A stretch of 64,000 nt of DNA from Arthrobacter_D sp015752045 (GTDB lineage Bacteria > Actinomycetota > Actinomycetes > Actinomycetales > Micrococcaceae): the NCBI RefSeq assembly GCF_015752045.1, contig NZ_JADOUS010000010.1:1-64000 (forward strand), in the 5' to 3' direction. Shown here one piece after another: positions 33,291 through 41,724 of the stretch. The translations under genes and the position numbers were made by a program. Positions within the stretch are counted from its first letter, which is position 1. Each line of letters opens with the position of its first letter. The notes beneath the pieces are model-generated. The model was not told the origin of the DNA, did not search any database, and was given only the letters and a program-made list of their open reading frames with translations.

Positions 33291-34316
33291 TCAGCCGAAC
33301 AGGATGGAGGCTTCGTCGTAGCGGTGCTGCGGGACCCGCTTGAGGTTGCCGAGCGCCGCATCGAAGCCCACGTGGGCGATCTCCGTGCCGTTGAGGGCCA
33401 CCATGGTGCCCCACAGCTCGTCCCGCACCGAGTCCACGGCGGCCATCCCGAGGCGCGTGGCGAGCACGCGGTCGAAGGACGAGGGGACTCCACCCCGCTG
33501 GATGTGGCCGAGGATCGTGGCGCGGGTCTCGATGCCCGTGCGTGCCTCGAGTTCCGGCGCGAGCTGGTCCGCGATCCCGCCCAGCCGCGGGCGGCCGAAG
33601 GTGTCGAGGCCGCGCTCCGAGTGCGCCTGCTCCATGTGCGAGGGGACGAAGCCCTCGGCGACGACGACGAGGGGCGCGCGCCCGCGGGCGTTGGCCGTGG
33701 ACACCCACTCGGCGATCTGCTCCACACTGGTCTGCTGCTCGGGGATCAGGATGGCGTGGGCGCCGGAAGCCATGCCGGCGTGCAGGGCGATCCACCCGAC
33801 GTGGCGGCCCATGACCTCGGCGATCATGCAGCGGCTGTGGGATTCGCCCGTTGTGCGCAGGCGGTCGATGGCCTCGGTGGCGATCTGCACCGCGGTGTCG
33901 AAACCGAAGGTGTAATCGGTGGCGTCGAGGTCGTTGTCGACCGTCTTCGGGACGCCGACGATCTTCAGGCCGAGGTCCGTGAGCCGCTTCGCCGCAGCGA
34001 GCGTGCCCTCGCCGCCGATCGCGATCATGGCGTCGATGCCGAGGCGCTCCATGTTCGCCTTGACGACGTCCGCGCCGCCGTTGCCCTCGAACGGGTTGGT
34101 GCGCGAGGTCCCGAGGATCGTGCCGCCCTGCTTGGAGATGCCACGGACCGCATGCCGGGGGAGGCCGACGACGTTGCCCTCGACGACGCCGCGCCAGCCA
34201 TCCCGGAATCCGACGAACTCCTGGTCATGGACCTTGATGCCCTTGAGGACAGCGCCGCGGATGACCGCGTTGAGTCCGGGGCAGTCGCCGCCGCTGGTGA
34301 GGATTCCGATCTTCAT
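33291..34316 (-). CDS. pfkA: 6-phosphofructokinase
   Basis: 341 residues. TSGGDCPGLNAVIRG opens the fold; the nucleotide loop is GGEGT (101-105) with Gly104, and the catalytic segment is PKTVDND (123-129) with Asp127 as base and Lys124. Gly104 is the ATP-type residue, whereas Lys124 is typical of PPi-dependent or mixed-type PFKs; this combination is known from actinobacterial ATP-dependent PFKs. MGRHVGWIALHAG and GHIQRGGVPSSFDRVLATR are further landmarks. ATG 34316 follows GAAGGAACC. It commits fructose-6-phosphate to glycolysis. First gene of a two-gene operon with a GNAT. Confidence 0.93.
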   Translation of the reverse strand: MKIGILTSGGDCPGLNAVIRGAVLKGIKVHDQEFVGFRDGWRGVVEGNVVGLPRHAVRGISKQGGTILGTSRTNPFEGNGGADVVKANMERLGIDAMIAIGGEGTLAAAKRLTDLGLKIVGVPKTVDNDLDATDYTFGFDTAVQIATEAIDRLRTTGESHSRCMIAEVMGRHVGWIALHAGMASGAHAILIPEQQTSVEQIAEWVSTANARGRAPLVVVAEGFVPSHMEQAHSERGLDTFGRPRLGGIADQLAPELEARTGIETRATILGHIQRGGVPSSFDRVLATRLGMAAVDSVRDELWGTMVALNGTEIAHVGFDAALGNLKRVPQHRYDEASILFG

Positions 34317-34536
34317 ATGGCGTGGGGTTCCTTCGAGGAGGGTGTGGTGGTGCAACAGGAGCACGCCGTCGGGCCCGCCTATGATTCTAGACACACACGG
34401 GCCGCCCTTCTCACAGGCTGCGACCGCCCCGGGCCCGGCACCGGGCAGGTCGGTGACCACGTAGGCTGGGACCATCCAGCGCACGAGGGCCTCAGCCCCC
34501 TGGGTGCGCGTCGCCCGTCCGAGGAGGACACCAGCA

Positions 34537-35403
34537 GTGCCCCAGGCAGGTTTTGCGCCAGCGGCGCTGCGCATGGTCCACATCTCCCGGCCGGTCCTCT
34601 GGATCAACACCCTCGGCACCGGCGTCGTCGGCATGTGGCTCACCGGGACGTTCTGGCAGTGGGAGGCCCTGGCCCTGCTGGTCTGGCTGACCCTGCCGTT
34701 CAACCTGCTCATCTACGGCGTGAACGACATCTTCGACCAGGACACCGATGCCCTGAACCCCCGCAAGGGATCGCTCGAGGGTGCCAGGATCAGGGCCTCG
34801 GAGGTCCGAGCCATCTGGATCGCCGTACTCGTCACGAACCTGCCGTTCCTCGCATGGTTCGCGGCCACCCTCCCGCCGACGGCCCTCGCCTGGATCGCGT
34901 TGTACGCCCTCGTCTTCGTCTTCTACTCCGCGCCGCCGCTGCGCTTCAAGGCCCGGCCGTACCTCGACTCCCTGAGCAACGCGGCGTATGCGTTCCCGCT
35001 CGTCTTCGTCCCCTACGCCCTCGGTGACACGCCGGTCTGGGCCGCCGCGCTGGGCCTGATGGCCTGGAGTGCGGCGAAGCACACCTACGACGCAGTCCAG
35101 GACATCGACGAGGACCGGGGAGTGGGCATCACGACGACGGCGGTGCGGCTCGGGCCCCGCGGGGTCGTCGCCTGGAGCGGCGCCTGGTGGGCTGTCTCGA
35201 CGGCCTGCTTCGCCGTGGTCAACATCCCGGTCGCGGTCGTGAACACCCTGATCGCGGGCTGGCTGCTGCTGGGCCTGTACCGGGATCCCCGCCCGGAGAC
35301 GGGCCACCGGTTGTACCGGTACTCGATCGCCTTCCCCTACGTGGCCGGGACGGTCGCGGGCGTCCAACTGGTCGTCGCCCTGACGCTGGGACTCTACCGA
35401 TGA
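34537..35403 (+). CDS. lyeJ: UbiA prenyltransferase, lycopene elongase type (LyeJ/CrtEb)
   Basis: 288 residues, the size of Corynebacterium CrtEb. Eight or so membrane helices and both Asp motifs of the UbiA family: NDIFDQDTDALNPRK (from residue 63) and YDAVQDIDEDRGVG. RPVLWINTLG at the start is typical of lycopene elongases. It would add C5 units from DMAPP to lycopene ends, the step toward C45/C50 carotenoids. GTG 34537 is chosen because GAGGAGG lies 8 nt upstream; GTG 34504 has none. The stop overlaps the next ATG (ATGA 35400-35403). Neighbours crtD- and cruF-like support the LyeJ role over menaquinone or heme prenylation. TAGGCT upstream near 34464 may be the -10 box. Confidence 0.82.
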   Translation: MPQAGFAPAALRMVHISRPVLWINTLGTGVVGMWLTGTFWQWEALALLVWLTLPFNLLIYGVNDIFDQDTDALNPRKGSLEGARIRASEVRAIWIAVLVTNLPFLAWFAATLPPTALAWIALYALVFVFYSAPPLRFKARPYLDSLSNAAYAFPLVFVPYALGDTPVWAAALGLMAWSAAKHTYDAVQDIDEDRGVGITTTAVRLGPRGVVAWSGAWWAVSTACFAVVNIPVAVVNTLIAGWLLLGLYRDPRPETGHRLYRYSIAFPYVAGTVAGVQLVVALTLGLYR

Positions 35404-36827
35404 GCCGGATCGTCGTCGTCGGTGGGGGGATCGGCGGCCTGACGGCGGCCGCGCTCCTCGGGCGTGCAGGCCATGGCGTGACGCTGGTGGAGGCGTCGGA
35501 CCACGTAGGCGGCAAGAGCCGCCGCGTCGAGGTCTCGGGGCAGCGGATGGATACAGGGCCGTCGCTCTTCACCTTCCCGAGCGTGTGGCAGGAACTCCTC
35601 CGCCTCCTCGACGCCGTCGCACCCACCGACGCGACGCCCGCCGCGGACATCGCGCGCCTCCGGCTCGAACGGCTCCCCGAGGTCGGGACCTACTACTACC
35701 GCGGCGAGGCGTGCGCCCTGCCGGTGCCTGAGGGACACCCGTGGCACCCGGCCTGGACGCGCTTCGCGGCTGAGCACGGCGTCCTCGGGGACGACGTGTC
35801 GCGCCTGCTGACCACGGGACCGCTCGAGAAGTCCTCCTACCCCGCGCTGGCGAAACTCGGCGGGCTGTACGGGCGCCGGCTCACCACGCGGAGCTATCTG
35901 AACAGCCTGTCGTGGCTGCCCGAGGGCCTCCGCGAGGTCATCGCGATCCACACGCTCAACGCGGGCGTCAGCCCCACCCGGACGCCGGCCCTCTACGCGA
36001 GCATGCCCGCCATCATGGCCCACGACGGCGTCTGGATCCCCGAGGGCGGCATCTACGAACTCGTGCTGGCACTCCAGCGCCTCGCCGAGGACGCCGGCGT
36101 GGAGATCCGCACGGGCGAGCCCGTCCAGGGCATCGGACGACGGCGGGTCACCACGACCGAGGGCAGCTACCCGGCCGACGCCGTCGTCAGCGGCCTCGAC
36201 GCGCACCGCCTGTCGGGGCTCCTCGCCGGGCGCACCCCACGGACGCCGCGGAAGCTCACCTGCTCGGCAGTCGGGATCTACGCCGTCCTGGCCCGGCCCC
36301 TTCCCGAGGGGACGGCCCGCCACGGCGTGGTCATGCCGGACGACCCGGCGGCGCTCTACGCGAGCCTGGAGGCCGGGCACGAGCCCGAGCAGACCATGGC
36401 CTTCGCGAACTACTACCCCGCGCACGGCGTCTACCCCAACGAGTCGGCGACGCTCGCACTGCTCCTCACGGCGCCGGCCAACGGCAGGAAGTACTCGCTC
36501 GACGACCCGTTCGTGCGACGTGAGCTCGATCGGACGACGCGCGTCCTCGGGCTGCCCGACCCCATCGAGGACTATTTCGCCGGCCACGAGATCCTCGACC
36601 CCGGCTACTTCGGCGAGCGCGGCTCGGCCGGCGGGGCGCTCTACGGAGCCGTGCGGCCGACGTGGATGAGCGGGCCGTTCCACCTCCCGCCCTACTCGGA
36701 TCCGTTACGACCGTGGCTGTGGCGCGTCGGGGCGTCCGTCCACCCCGGCGGCGGCCTGCCCGCGGTCCTCGGAGGCGCGATGATGTCCACGCAGAAACTG
36801 CTGACCCGCCTGGGGCCCACCGCCTGA
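35400..36827 (+). CDS. crtD: FAD-dependent carotenoid desaturase, CrtD-like
   Basis: 475 residues. The dinucleotide-binding motif VVVGGGIGGLTAAALLGRAGH (in two parts) is followed by VGGKSRRVEVSGQRMDTGPSLF, the CrtI/CrtD superfamily signature; the C-terminal FAD motif is WRVGASVHPGGGLPAVLGGA. It differs clearly from the longer CrtI at 52485 and is shorter by 65 residues, so it is a different desaturase. Translationally coupled to the prenyltransferase and convergent with a CruF-like gene, it matches the haloarchaeal crtD-lyeJ-cruF set in which CrtD introduces the 3,4 double bonds of bacterioruberin. Exact regiochemistry is inferred from the neighbours. Confidence 0.8.
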   Translation: MSRIVVVGGGIGGLTAAALLGRAGHGVTLVEASDHVGGKSRRVEVSGQRMDTGPSLFTFPSVWQELLRLLDAVAPTDATPAADIARLRLERLPEVGTYYYRGEACALPVPEGHPWHPAWTRFAAEHGVLGDDVSRLLTTGPLEKSSYPALAKLGGLYGRRLTTRSYLNSLSWLPEGLREVIAIHTLNAGVSPTRTPALYASMPAIMAHDGVWIPEGGIYELVLALQRLAEDAGVEIRTGEPVQGIGRRRVTTTEGSYPADAVVSGLDAHRLSGLLAGRTPRTPRKLTCSAVGIYAVLARPLPEGTARHGVVMPDDPAALYASLEAGHEPEQTMAFANYYPAHGVYPNESATLALLLTAPANGRKYSLDDPFVRRELDRTTRVLGLPDPIEDYFAGHEILDPGYFGERGSAGGALYGAVRPTWMSGPFHLPPYSDPLRPWLWRVGASVHPGGGLPAVLGGAMMSTQKLLTRLGPTA

Positions 36828-36904
36828 TTGCTGGTCGGCCTGGCTGCCGGACCGCCTGACGCCTGACTCCCGGCCGCCCGGCCGTCGTCTTCGGGCGGAG
36901 GGGC

Positions 36905-37726
36905 TCAGGCCTGCTGTGCGGCGTCCACCGTCGTGTCGCCCGTGGCCGGCGCGGACGACATCGCGGCTCGCGTGAGCTGCAGCCGTCGGCGCGCCACGAG
37001 GACGATCAGGGCAGCGGCGAGCACCGCCGGGAAGACGAGTCCCGAGAAGATGCAGACGCCGAGCCACAGGAACATGGAGACGAGCAGGCTGTCGAGCAGG
37101 CCCGGGCGGAGCGGGCGATCGGTCAGGCGTCGCCCGCCGATCCAGGTCACCAGGGCGGAGGCGACGAGCCCGGAGATGAGCCAGCCGCCGTAGTTCGAGA
37201 GCGGGACCCCGTAGTAGGGGCCGCCGCCCGGCCAGATCCAGAAGCCGAGGGACACCGCCCCGGGATCGAGGACGCCGTCGATGACCACCAGCAGCAGCCC
37301 GCCGAGCAGGATCCTCCGCAGGGCGCTCCCGCCGCCCGAGACGACGGCCACCGCGCCGATGACCAGCGGTACGTAGGAGAGGGGCAGCAGGTAGGGGACG
37401 AGCCCGAGGATGGTGGGGCCCAGCGGTTCGCCGTAGTAGAACTCGCCGTACGGCATGCCGGTCGCGACGCCGAAGCCCTCGATCAGGTAGCCGAAGACGG
37501 ACACGGCCGCGAGGGCCGCGGCGCCCCGCGCGGCACCGAGCTGGTGCACGAGCGCGACGAACGCCGGCAGGGCGATCAGGAGGTTGAAGCCGTAGGACGC
37601 GTAACTCGCGCCCTCGACGTCCGGGAACCGCACCACGAAGTAGCCGGAGACGAACAGGAAGGCGCAGGACGCGATGAGCAGGCGGGGGAAGCTACGGGTA
37701 GCGGGAGTCTTCGGCACGTCATCCAT
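36905..37726 (-). CDS. cruF: CruF-like carotenoid hydratase (membrane)
   Basis: 273 residues, about eight membrane helices. The conserved carotenoid-biosynthesis signature appears twice: FGYLIEGFGVATGMPYGEFYY with GPTILGLVPYLLPLSY, and VIDGVLDPGAVSLGFWIWPGGGPYYGVPLSNYGGW. In haloarchaea CruF hydrates bisanhydrobacterioruberin to bacterioruberin; in other bacteria it is a 1',2'-hydratase. Convergent with the crtD-like gene (77-bp gap with no strong hairpin). The disordered tail MSSAPATGDTTVDAAQQA is cytoplasmic. The ATG follows a GCAAGGATG site. Confidence 0.82.
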   Translation of the reverse strand: MDDVPKTPATRSFPRLLIASCAFLFVSGYFVVRFPDVEGASYASYGFNLLIALPAFVALVHQLGAARGAAALAAVSVFGYLIEGFGVATGMPYGEFYYGEPLGPTILGLVPYLLPLSYVPLVIGAVAVVSGGGSALRRILLGGLLLVVIDGVLDPGAVSLGFWIWPGGGPYYGVPLSNYGGWLISGLVASALVTWIGGRRLTDRPLRPGLLDSLLVSMFLWLGVCIFSGLVFPAVLAAALIVLVARRRLQLTRAAMSSAPATGDTTVDAAQQA

Positions 37727-37747
37727 CCTTGCAGGTCAGGCAGCAGG

Positions 37748-37779
37748 AAGGGGCACCCGCTGTGCGGCGGGTGCCCCTT
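37748..37779 (-). terminator. Terminator behind the pspC cluster
   Basis: AAGGGGCACCCGC pairs perfectly with GCGGGTGCCCCTT over 13 bp around a 6-nt loop. It lies 15 nt beyond the stop of the small PspC gene (minus strand) and before the cruF start, insulating cruF. Confidence 0.85.
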
Positions 37780-37794
37780 GATGGCCGGCCGCTC

Positions 37795-38037
37795 CTAGCC
37801 TCCGGCGAGGAGCTTCTCGAGGGCGATGCTGCCTTCCGTCGTGGGGAGCAGGAGCCAGAGGACGAGGTAGAGCGGCAGGCCGATGAAGGGGAGCAGGAAG
37901 CTCAGCAGGATCGCGATGCGGACGTAGGTCACGCGCCAGCCGTACTGCAGTGCGATGCCGGCAGCGATCCCCCCGAGGAGGCCCCCGGGAGCGCGTTTGA
38001 TGGGCGAGGAGCGGAGGATACGGTAGAAGGACTGCAT
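37795..38037 (-). CDS. Small PspC-domain membrane protein
   Basis: 80 residues, essentially one PspC domain: GGLLGGIAAGIALQYGWRVTYVRIAILLSFLLPFIGLPLYLVLWLLLPT. Two helices with the PspC Gly-rich turn. PspC domains sense or relay envelope stress. It is the third gene of a minus-strand set with a membrane protein and a large PspC protein; the gap to the preceding gene is 58 bp. The ATG has AGAAGG about 6 nt upstream. Confidence 0.85.
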   Translation of the reverse strand: MQSFYRILRSSPIKRAPGGLLGGIAAGIALQYGWRVTYVRIAILLSFLLPFIGLPLYLVLWLLLPTTEGSIALEKLLAGG

Positions 38038-38095
38038 GGCATGCCTTTCGGTTCTGGGGCGAATGGGTAGGTCGTGATCAGTATTCCGGCTGGGA

Positions 38096-38353
38096 TCAGT
38101 ATCCGGACAGGGTGTCGTCGTGACGTTCGTCCAGGCCGTTCTCGGTCGGCCCGGAGCGCAGGGACAGGATGCCGCCGGTGACGAGCGCCAGGCCGACGCC
38201 GACGAGCAGGCCCAGGGCCACGATCACCGGGTCGACGGACAGCTGCACGAACTGGCTGACCAGGAGGAGGGAGGCGATGGCGAGGATCACCGACCCCCAG
38301 ACGATCGTCACGAGGCGGGGACGGCGTTTCGGTCCGTTCAGGGCGGTGCTCAT
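38096..38353 (-). CDS. Small two-helix membrane protein of the PspC cluster
   Basis: 85 residues with two helices: LVTIVWGSVILAIASLLLVSQF and VIVALGLLVGVGLALVTGGIL. The layout resembles the LiaI-LiaF transmembrane pair seen in actinobacterial envelope-stress loci. The ATG overlaps the stop of the large PspC gene (ATGA 38350-38353), so they are co-translated. The function is unknown; context suggests a membrane partner of the PspC proteins. Confidence 0.72.
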   Translation of the reverse strand: MSTALNGPKRRPRLVTIVWGSVILAIASLLLVSQFVQLSVDPVIVALGLLVGVGLALVTGGILSLRSGPTENGLDERHDDTLSGY

Positions 38354-40101
38354 GGTGTGTCTCCGGTCGGGGTAGGACGGCCGTTCGGTGAGGTGTCGTC
38401 GGTCCCGGGTGCGGTGACGATCCTGACGTCGCTCATCGCGCCCCGCACGTCGAGGATGATCGCGGATCCGGTGGCATCGGGGTTCAGTGTCCCGTTCTGC
38501 ACCTGCAGGACACCGCCGTCGCTCTGTGGCTCCGCGGACGAGCCGTCAGGCCCTTCCAGGGTGCCGCCTGTGCCGACGCTGCCGAGTGCCATCCGCGTGC
38601 GGACTTCGACGGGGACGTCGTAGGGCACCACCACGGTGACGGCGCCGGCGAGCGAGTTCACCGGCACCACGAGATCCCCGGACAGAGGGGGCATACGGGT
38701 GAGGTCGATGGTGGCCTGCGCGGCGAGGACGCTGTAACCGTTCGAGGCGGTCTGCGGCGAAGCCGGCCCGATCCTCGACTCCTGCGTGATGATCCACGCG
38801 CCGCCGCCGATCGTGAAGGACGCGACCAGTGCGCCGATGACGGCGAGTGCCGCCGTGAATCCCACGAACCCGGAGGTCCGCCCGCGGATACCGAGCCCGA
38901 TGACGCCGAGGGCGAGGACGATGGAGGCCGCTGCGAGGGCGACGACGACCGGATCGGCGAGGTTCAGCATGCCGACGTAGTCGAGGGCGAGGAGGGTCGT
39001 CCCGGCGATGAGGGCGCCGCCGACCAGGAGTGCGGTGGCCGGACCGGAAGGCCGGGGCGGCCGGAACCGGCCGACCGGTGGGGGGCCGGTGACGGGACCG
39101 GGGTAGGACACCGGATAGGTGGAGCCGGACCAGGACGATGCGCCGGGCTCGTAGGGCAACGGCGGCGTCGCGTGCGCCTGCTCCGTCCACGGGTCCGCCG
39201 TGGCCCAGGTGCGGGGCCGGTACGGCAGGGGGACGGTGCGGTGCACGGAAGCGTCGGAAGCGTCGGAAGCGTCGGAAGCGTCGGAAGCGCGGTCGCCGGC
39301 CCCGTCATCCCCGGCCCCGTCCGTTCCGCCGACGCGCTCCGGGACGGATCCGATGCGGCCGGCGGACGATGCGGAAGAGCCGGGGGAGCCGGGGGAGCCG
39401 TCCCTCGGCGAGTGCGCATCGGAAGGTGCTGCAGGTCCGCCGATATCCGCAGGGGGGCCCGCGGGTCCTTCACCGTCGGGGCCAGCCGAGGGCGGTCCGG
39501 TGGGGGCCGGACGGCCCGGCGTGCCCGGCGTCGGTCCGGGTCCTGGCGGTGGCACTGGTCCCCTCCCCGGCCTGTCGGGGTCCGACGGGCCGCCGCGGAG
39601 GTCCCGGCGGGCCTGTCCTCCCGCGGAGCGGTTGATGATCCAGTAGACGAAGAGGACGACGGCGCCGATCCAGAAGAGGGTCCACAGCAGGCCACCCGTG
39701 CCGCCGCCATCGAGGAAGGGCAGGTTCGGCCGCCAGAGGCCGATCGCCACGAACGCTGCCGCGCCGGTCAGGCCCGAGGTCCAGGAGCCACGGCCGGCCT
39801 GCTCCACATGGATGCGCCCGTCGGGCTCGGGGAGCAGTGCCCAGGCGAGCCCGTACAGCAGCACGCCGATACCGCCGAAGACTGCGAGGATCACGATCAG
39901 TCCGCGGACGAGTGCGATGTCCAGGCCCGTGCGCAGGGCCACGCCGCCGGCGACTCCGCCGACCCATCGGTCGGGGGCCCGGGTGATGTCGAGGCCCCGC
40001 AACCAGCGGAAGAACGACGACGAGTCGGGAGGTCCCGCAGGGTGCGATGCGGCCGGTTCTTCGTGCCAGGACGGCCCGCCTGGTGGTGGTTCTGAGGTCA
40101 T
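38350..40101 (-). CDS. Large PspC protein with C-terminal ToastRack/LiaF-like domain
   Basis: 583 residues. N-terminal PspC domain (about 35-100: DRWVGGVAGGVALRTGLDIALVRG, AWALLPEPDG), further helices (105-155), a long disordered Pro/Gly/Ser linker (160-340) with five DAS repeats, another helix group (355-440), then a C-terminal beta-rich domain (460-570: GDLVVPVNSLAGAVTVVVPYDV, VQNGTLNPDATGSAIILDVRG) like the extracytoplasmic ToastRack/LiaF C-domain. Such proteins pair with PspC-bearing kinases in Actinobacteria. It is divergent from exactly such a kinase (125 bp between starts), so both probably share a regulatory region. Confidence 0.8.
   Translation of the reverse strand: MTSEPPPGGPSWHEEPAASHPAGPPDSSSFFRWLRGLDITRAPDRWVGGVAGGVALRTGLDIALVRGLIVILAVFGGIGVLLYGLAWALLPEPDGRIHVEQAGRGSWTSGLTGAAAFVAIGLWRPNLPFLDGGGTGGLLWTLFWIGAVVLFVYWIINRSAGGQARRDLRGGPSDPDRPGRGPVPPPGPGPTPGTPGRPAPTGPPSAGPDGEGPAGPPADIGGPAAPSDAHSPRDGSPGSPGSSASSAGRIGSVPERVGGTDGAGDDGAGDRASDASDASDASDASVHRTVPLPYRPRTWATADPWTEQAHATPPLPYEPGASSWSGSTYPVSYPGPVTGPPPVGRFRPPRPSGPATALLVGGALIAGTTLLALDYVGMLNLADPVVVALAAASIVLALGVIGLGIRGRTSGFVGFTAALAVIGALVASFTIGGGAWIITQESRIGPASPQTASNGYSVLAAQATIDLTRMPPLSGDLVVPVNSLAGAVTVVVPYDVPVEVRTRMALGSVGTGGTLEGPDGSSAEPQSDGGVLQVQNGTLNPDATGSAIILDVRGAMSDVRIVTAPGTDDTSPNGRPTPTGDTP
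39246..39290. repeat. 9-bp tandem repeat, five copies
   Basis: CGGAAGCGT repeats at 39246, 39255, 39264, 39273 and, with T changed to C, 39282. On the minus strand it encodes (DAS)n in the linker of the large PspC protein, so copy-number change would alter linker length without a frameshift. Confidence 0.95.
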
Positions 40102-40226
40102 GCCCCCATCCTTCCCGCCGCCGCCGGGACAGGGCTATCGGGGCCTACCCTGATCGAACCCTGAGTGTGCCCTGAATCTGCTCCGGGACCGTCCCGGAGC
40201 GGACCGCAGCGTGCTTTGATGAGGGC

Positions 40227-41609
40227 ATGAGACCCCCGCTGCTCCGCACGTCCGACGGCGTCATCGCCGGCGTCTGTGCGGGCCTCGCAGTTCATCTGGG
40301 GATTCCCCGGTCCTGGGTCCGGGTCGGCATGGCGGTCCTGACCCTCGCCTCGGGCGCCGGCGTCTTCCTGTACGCATGGCTCTGGATCTTCGTCCCGACG
40401 GCGTCGGACAGGGCCGCGGCGGCGGGACGCCGGAGGGGTCCCGCCGCGTTCATGCACGACGTCGGCGCGACGGGTCCGCAGGCTGGTGCCGACGGTGCGG
40501 GCCGGACCACGGACTCCCTCGCCGGGCGAGCCGGCCCGGGAGCGGCCCCCTCCGACACCAATCCCTCGGGCCCGGTCCCAGCGGGAGCACTGCCCGTCGA
40601 CGCCGACCCGTTCGGCACGGACTCCTGGCGTGACAGGACGGAGCGCTCGGGGCACCGGGAGATCCTGTTCGGGACCGCGCTCTTGGTCGCAGCGGCCGTC
40701 GTCGTGGTGCAACTGCTCGGTGTCCGGGTCGACTGGGGCTTCCTCGTCCCGATCGCGGTCGTCGCCACGGGCGCTGCCCTCGCCTGGTCCCAGCTCGACG
40801 ACGTCCGCCGGGCACGGGTGATGAACCGGGCCGGTGCCGAGCGGGCGGGCGGCGCGCTGCGCCTGTTCGCGGGCATGGTCCTCGTCATCGCGGGGGTCCT
40901 CGTCGCTCTCTCCAGCAGCGGTTCGTGGACCCTGACCATGGCCACCCTCGTCGCCGTCCTCGCCGTCCTCGCGGGGGTGGGGCTGGTCCTCGCCCCGTGG
41001 GGCCTCAAGTTCTGGCGCGACCTGGAAAGCGAGCAGGCAGCCCGCGTCCGGGAGACGGAGCGTGCCGAGATCGCCGCCCACCTCCACGATTCGGTGCTGC
41101 AGACCCTGGCGCTCATCCAGAACCGGGCGGACTCGGAGACGGACGTGCTGCGCCTGGCCCGGGCCCAGGAGCGCGAGTTGCGCCAGTGGCTGTTCGCGGA
41201 TCCCGGGCGGGACCCCGTCAGCCTCGCCGAGCGGCTCCGCGCCATGGCCGGCGAGATCGAGGACCTGTACGGGCACCCGGTCACCGTCGTCGCCGTGGGC
41301 GACGCCGGCCTGGGTCCCGCCGAGGACGCCCTCGCCCAGGCGGCACGGGAAGCCATGCTGAACGCGGCGAAGCACGCGGGGGTCGCCGTGTCGGTGTACC
41401 TCGAGGCGGGGCCGGAGACCGTTGAGGTCTTCGTGCGGGACCGCGGCCCGGGCTTCGACCCGGCGGACGTCCCGGCGGACCGCCTGGGCATCCGGGAGTC
41501 GATCCACAGCAGGATGCAGCGCCACGGCGGAACGGCGGAACTCCGCAGCGACGCCGATGGCACCGAGGTGCGGCTCCGCCTGCCCCGGGCCACCGGCATC
41601 CCCGCATGA
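40227..41609 (+). CDS. PspC-domain sensor histidine kinase (HisKA_3 type)
   Basis: 460 residues. N-terminal PspC domain (DGVIAGVCAGLAVHLGIPRSWVR, YAWLWIFVPT), an Ala/Gly/Pro linker, four helices (about 145-260), dimerisation/phosphoacceptor helix ERAEIAAHLHDSVLQTLALIQ with His287 followed by Asp288 and Gln292 (NarL-type HDxxxQ), and a HATPase domain (EAMLNAAKHAG N box; VRDRGPGFDP G1; HGGTAELRSDADGTEVRLRLP). It partners the LuxR-type regulator 115 bp downstream. The PspC sensor suggests membrane stress input. It is divergent from the pspC cluster. ATG 40227 has GATGAGGGC upstream. Confidence 0.9.
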   Translation: MRPPLLRTSDGVIAGVCAGLAVHLGIPRSWVRVGMAVLTLASGAGVFLYAWLWIFVPTASDRAAAAGRRRGPAAFMHDVGATGPQAGADGAGRTTDSLAGRAGPGAAPSDTNPSGPVPAGALPVDADPFGTDSWRDRTERSGHREILFGTALLVAAAVVVVQLLGVRVDWGFLVPIAVVATGAALAWSQLDDVRRARVMNRAGAERAGGALRLFAGMVLVIAGVLVALSSSGSWTLTMATLVAVLAVLAGVGLVLAPWGLKFWRDLESEQAARVRETERAEIAAHLHDSVLQTLALIQNRADSETDVLRLARAQERELRQWLFADPGRDPVSLAERLRAMAGEIEDLYGHPVTVVAVGDAGLGPAEDALAQAAREAMLNAAKHAGVAVSVYLEAGPETVEVFVRDRGPGFDPADVPADRLGIRESIHSRMQRHGGTAELRSDADGTEVRLRLPRATGIPA

Positions 41610-41724
41610 GGACGCTGCCCTCCGCCGGGTTCCCGGGCCGCCCGGCGGCAGGATCCGGCACGATGGGACCACAGCCCAGTACGACGACGGCAGGACGGAC
41701 GGCCGACGGCCGGAGGGGAGACAC

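Noticed and set aside
39246..39290. A CRISPR-like array
   Set aside because: The repeats are only 9 bp, directly adjacent with no spacers, and lie inside a coding linker; no cas genes are present.
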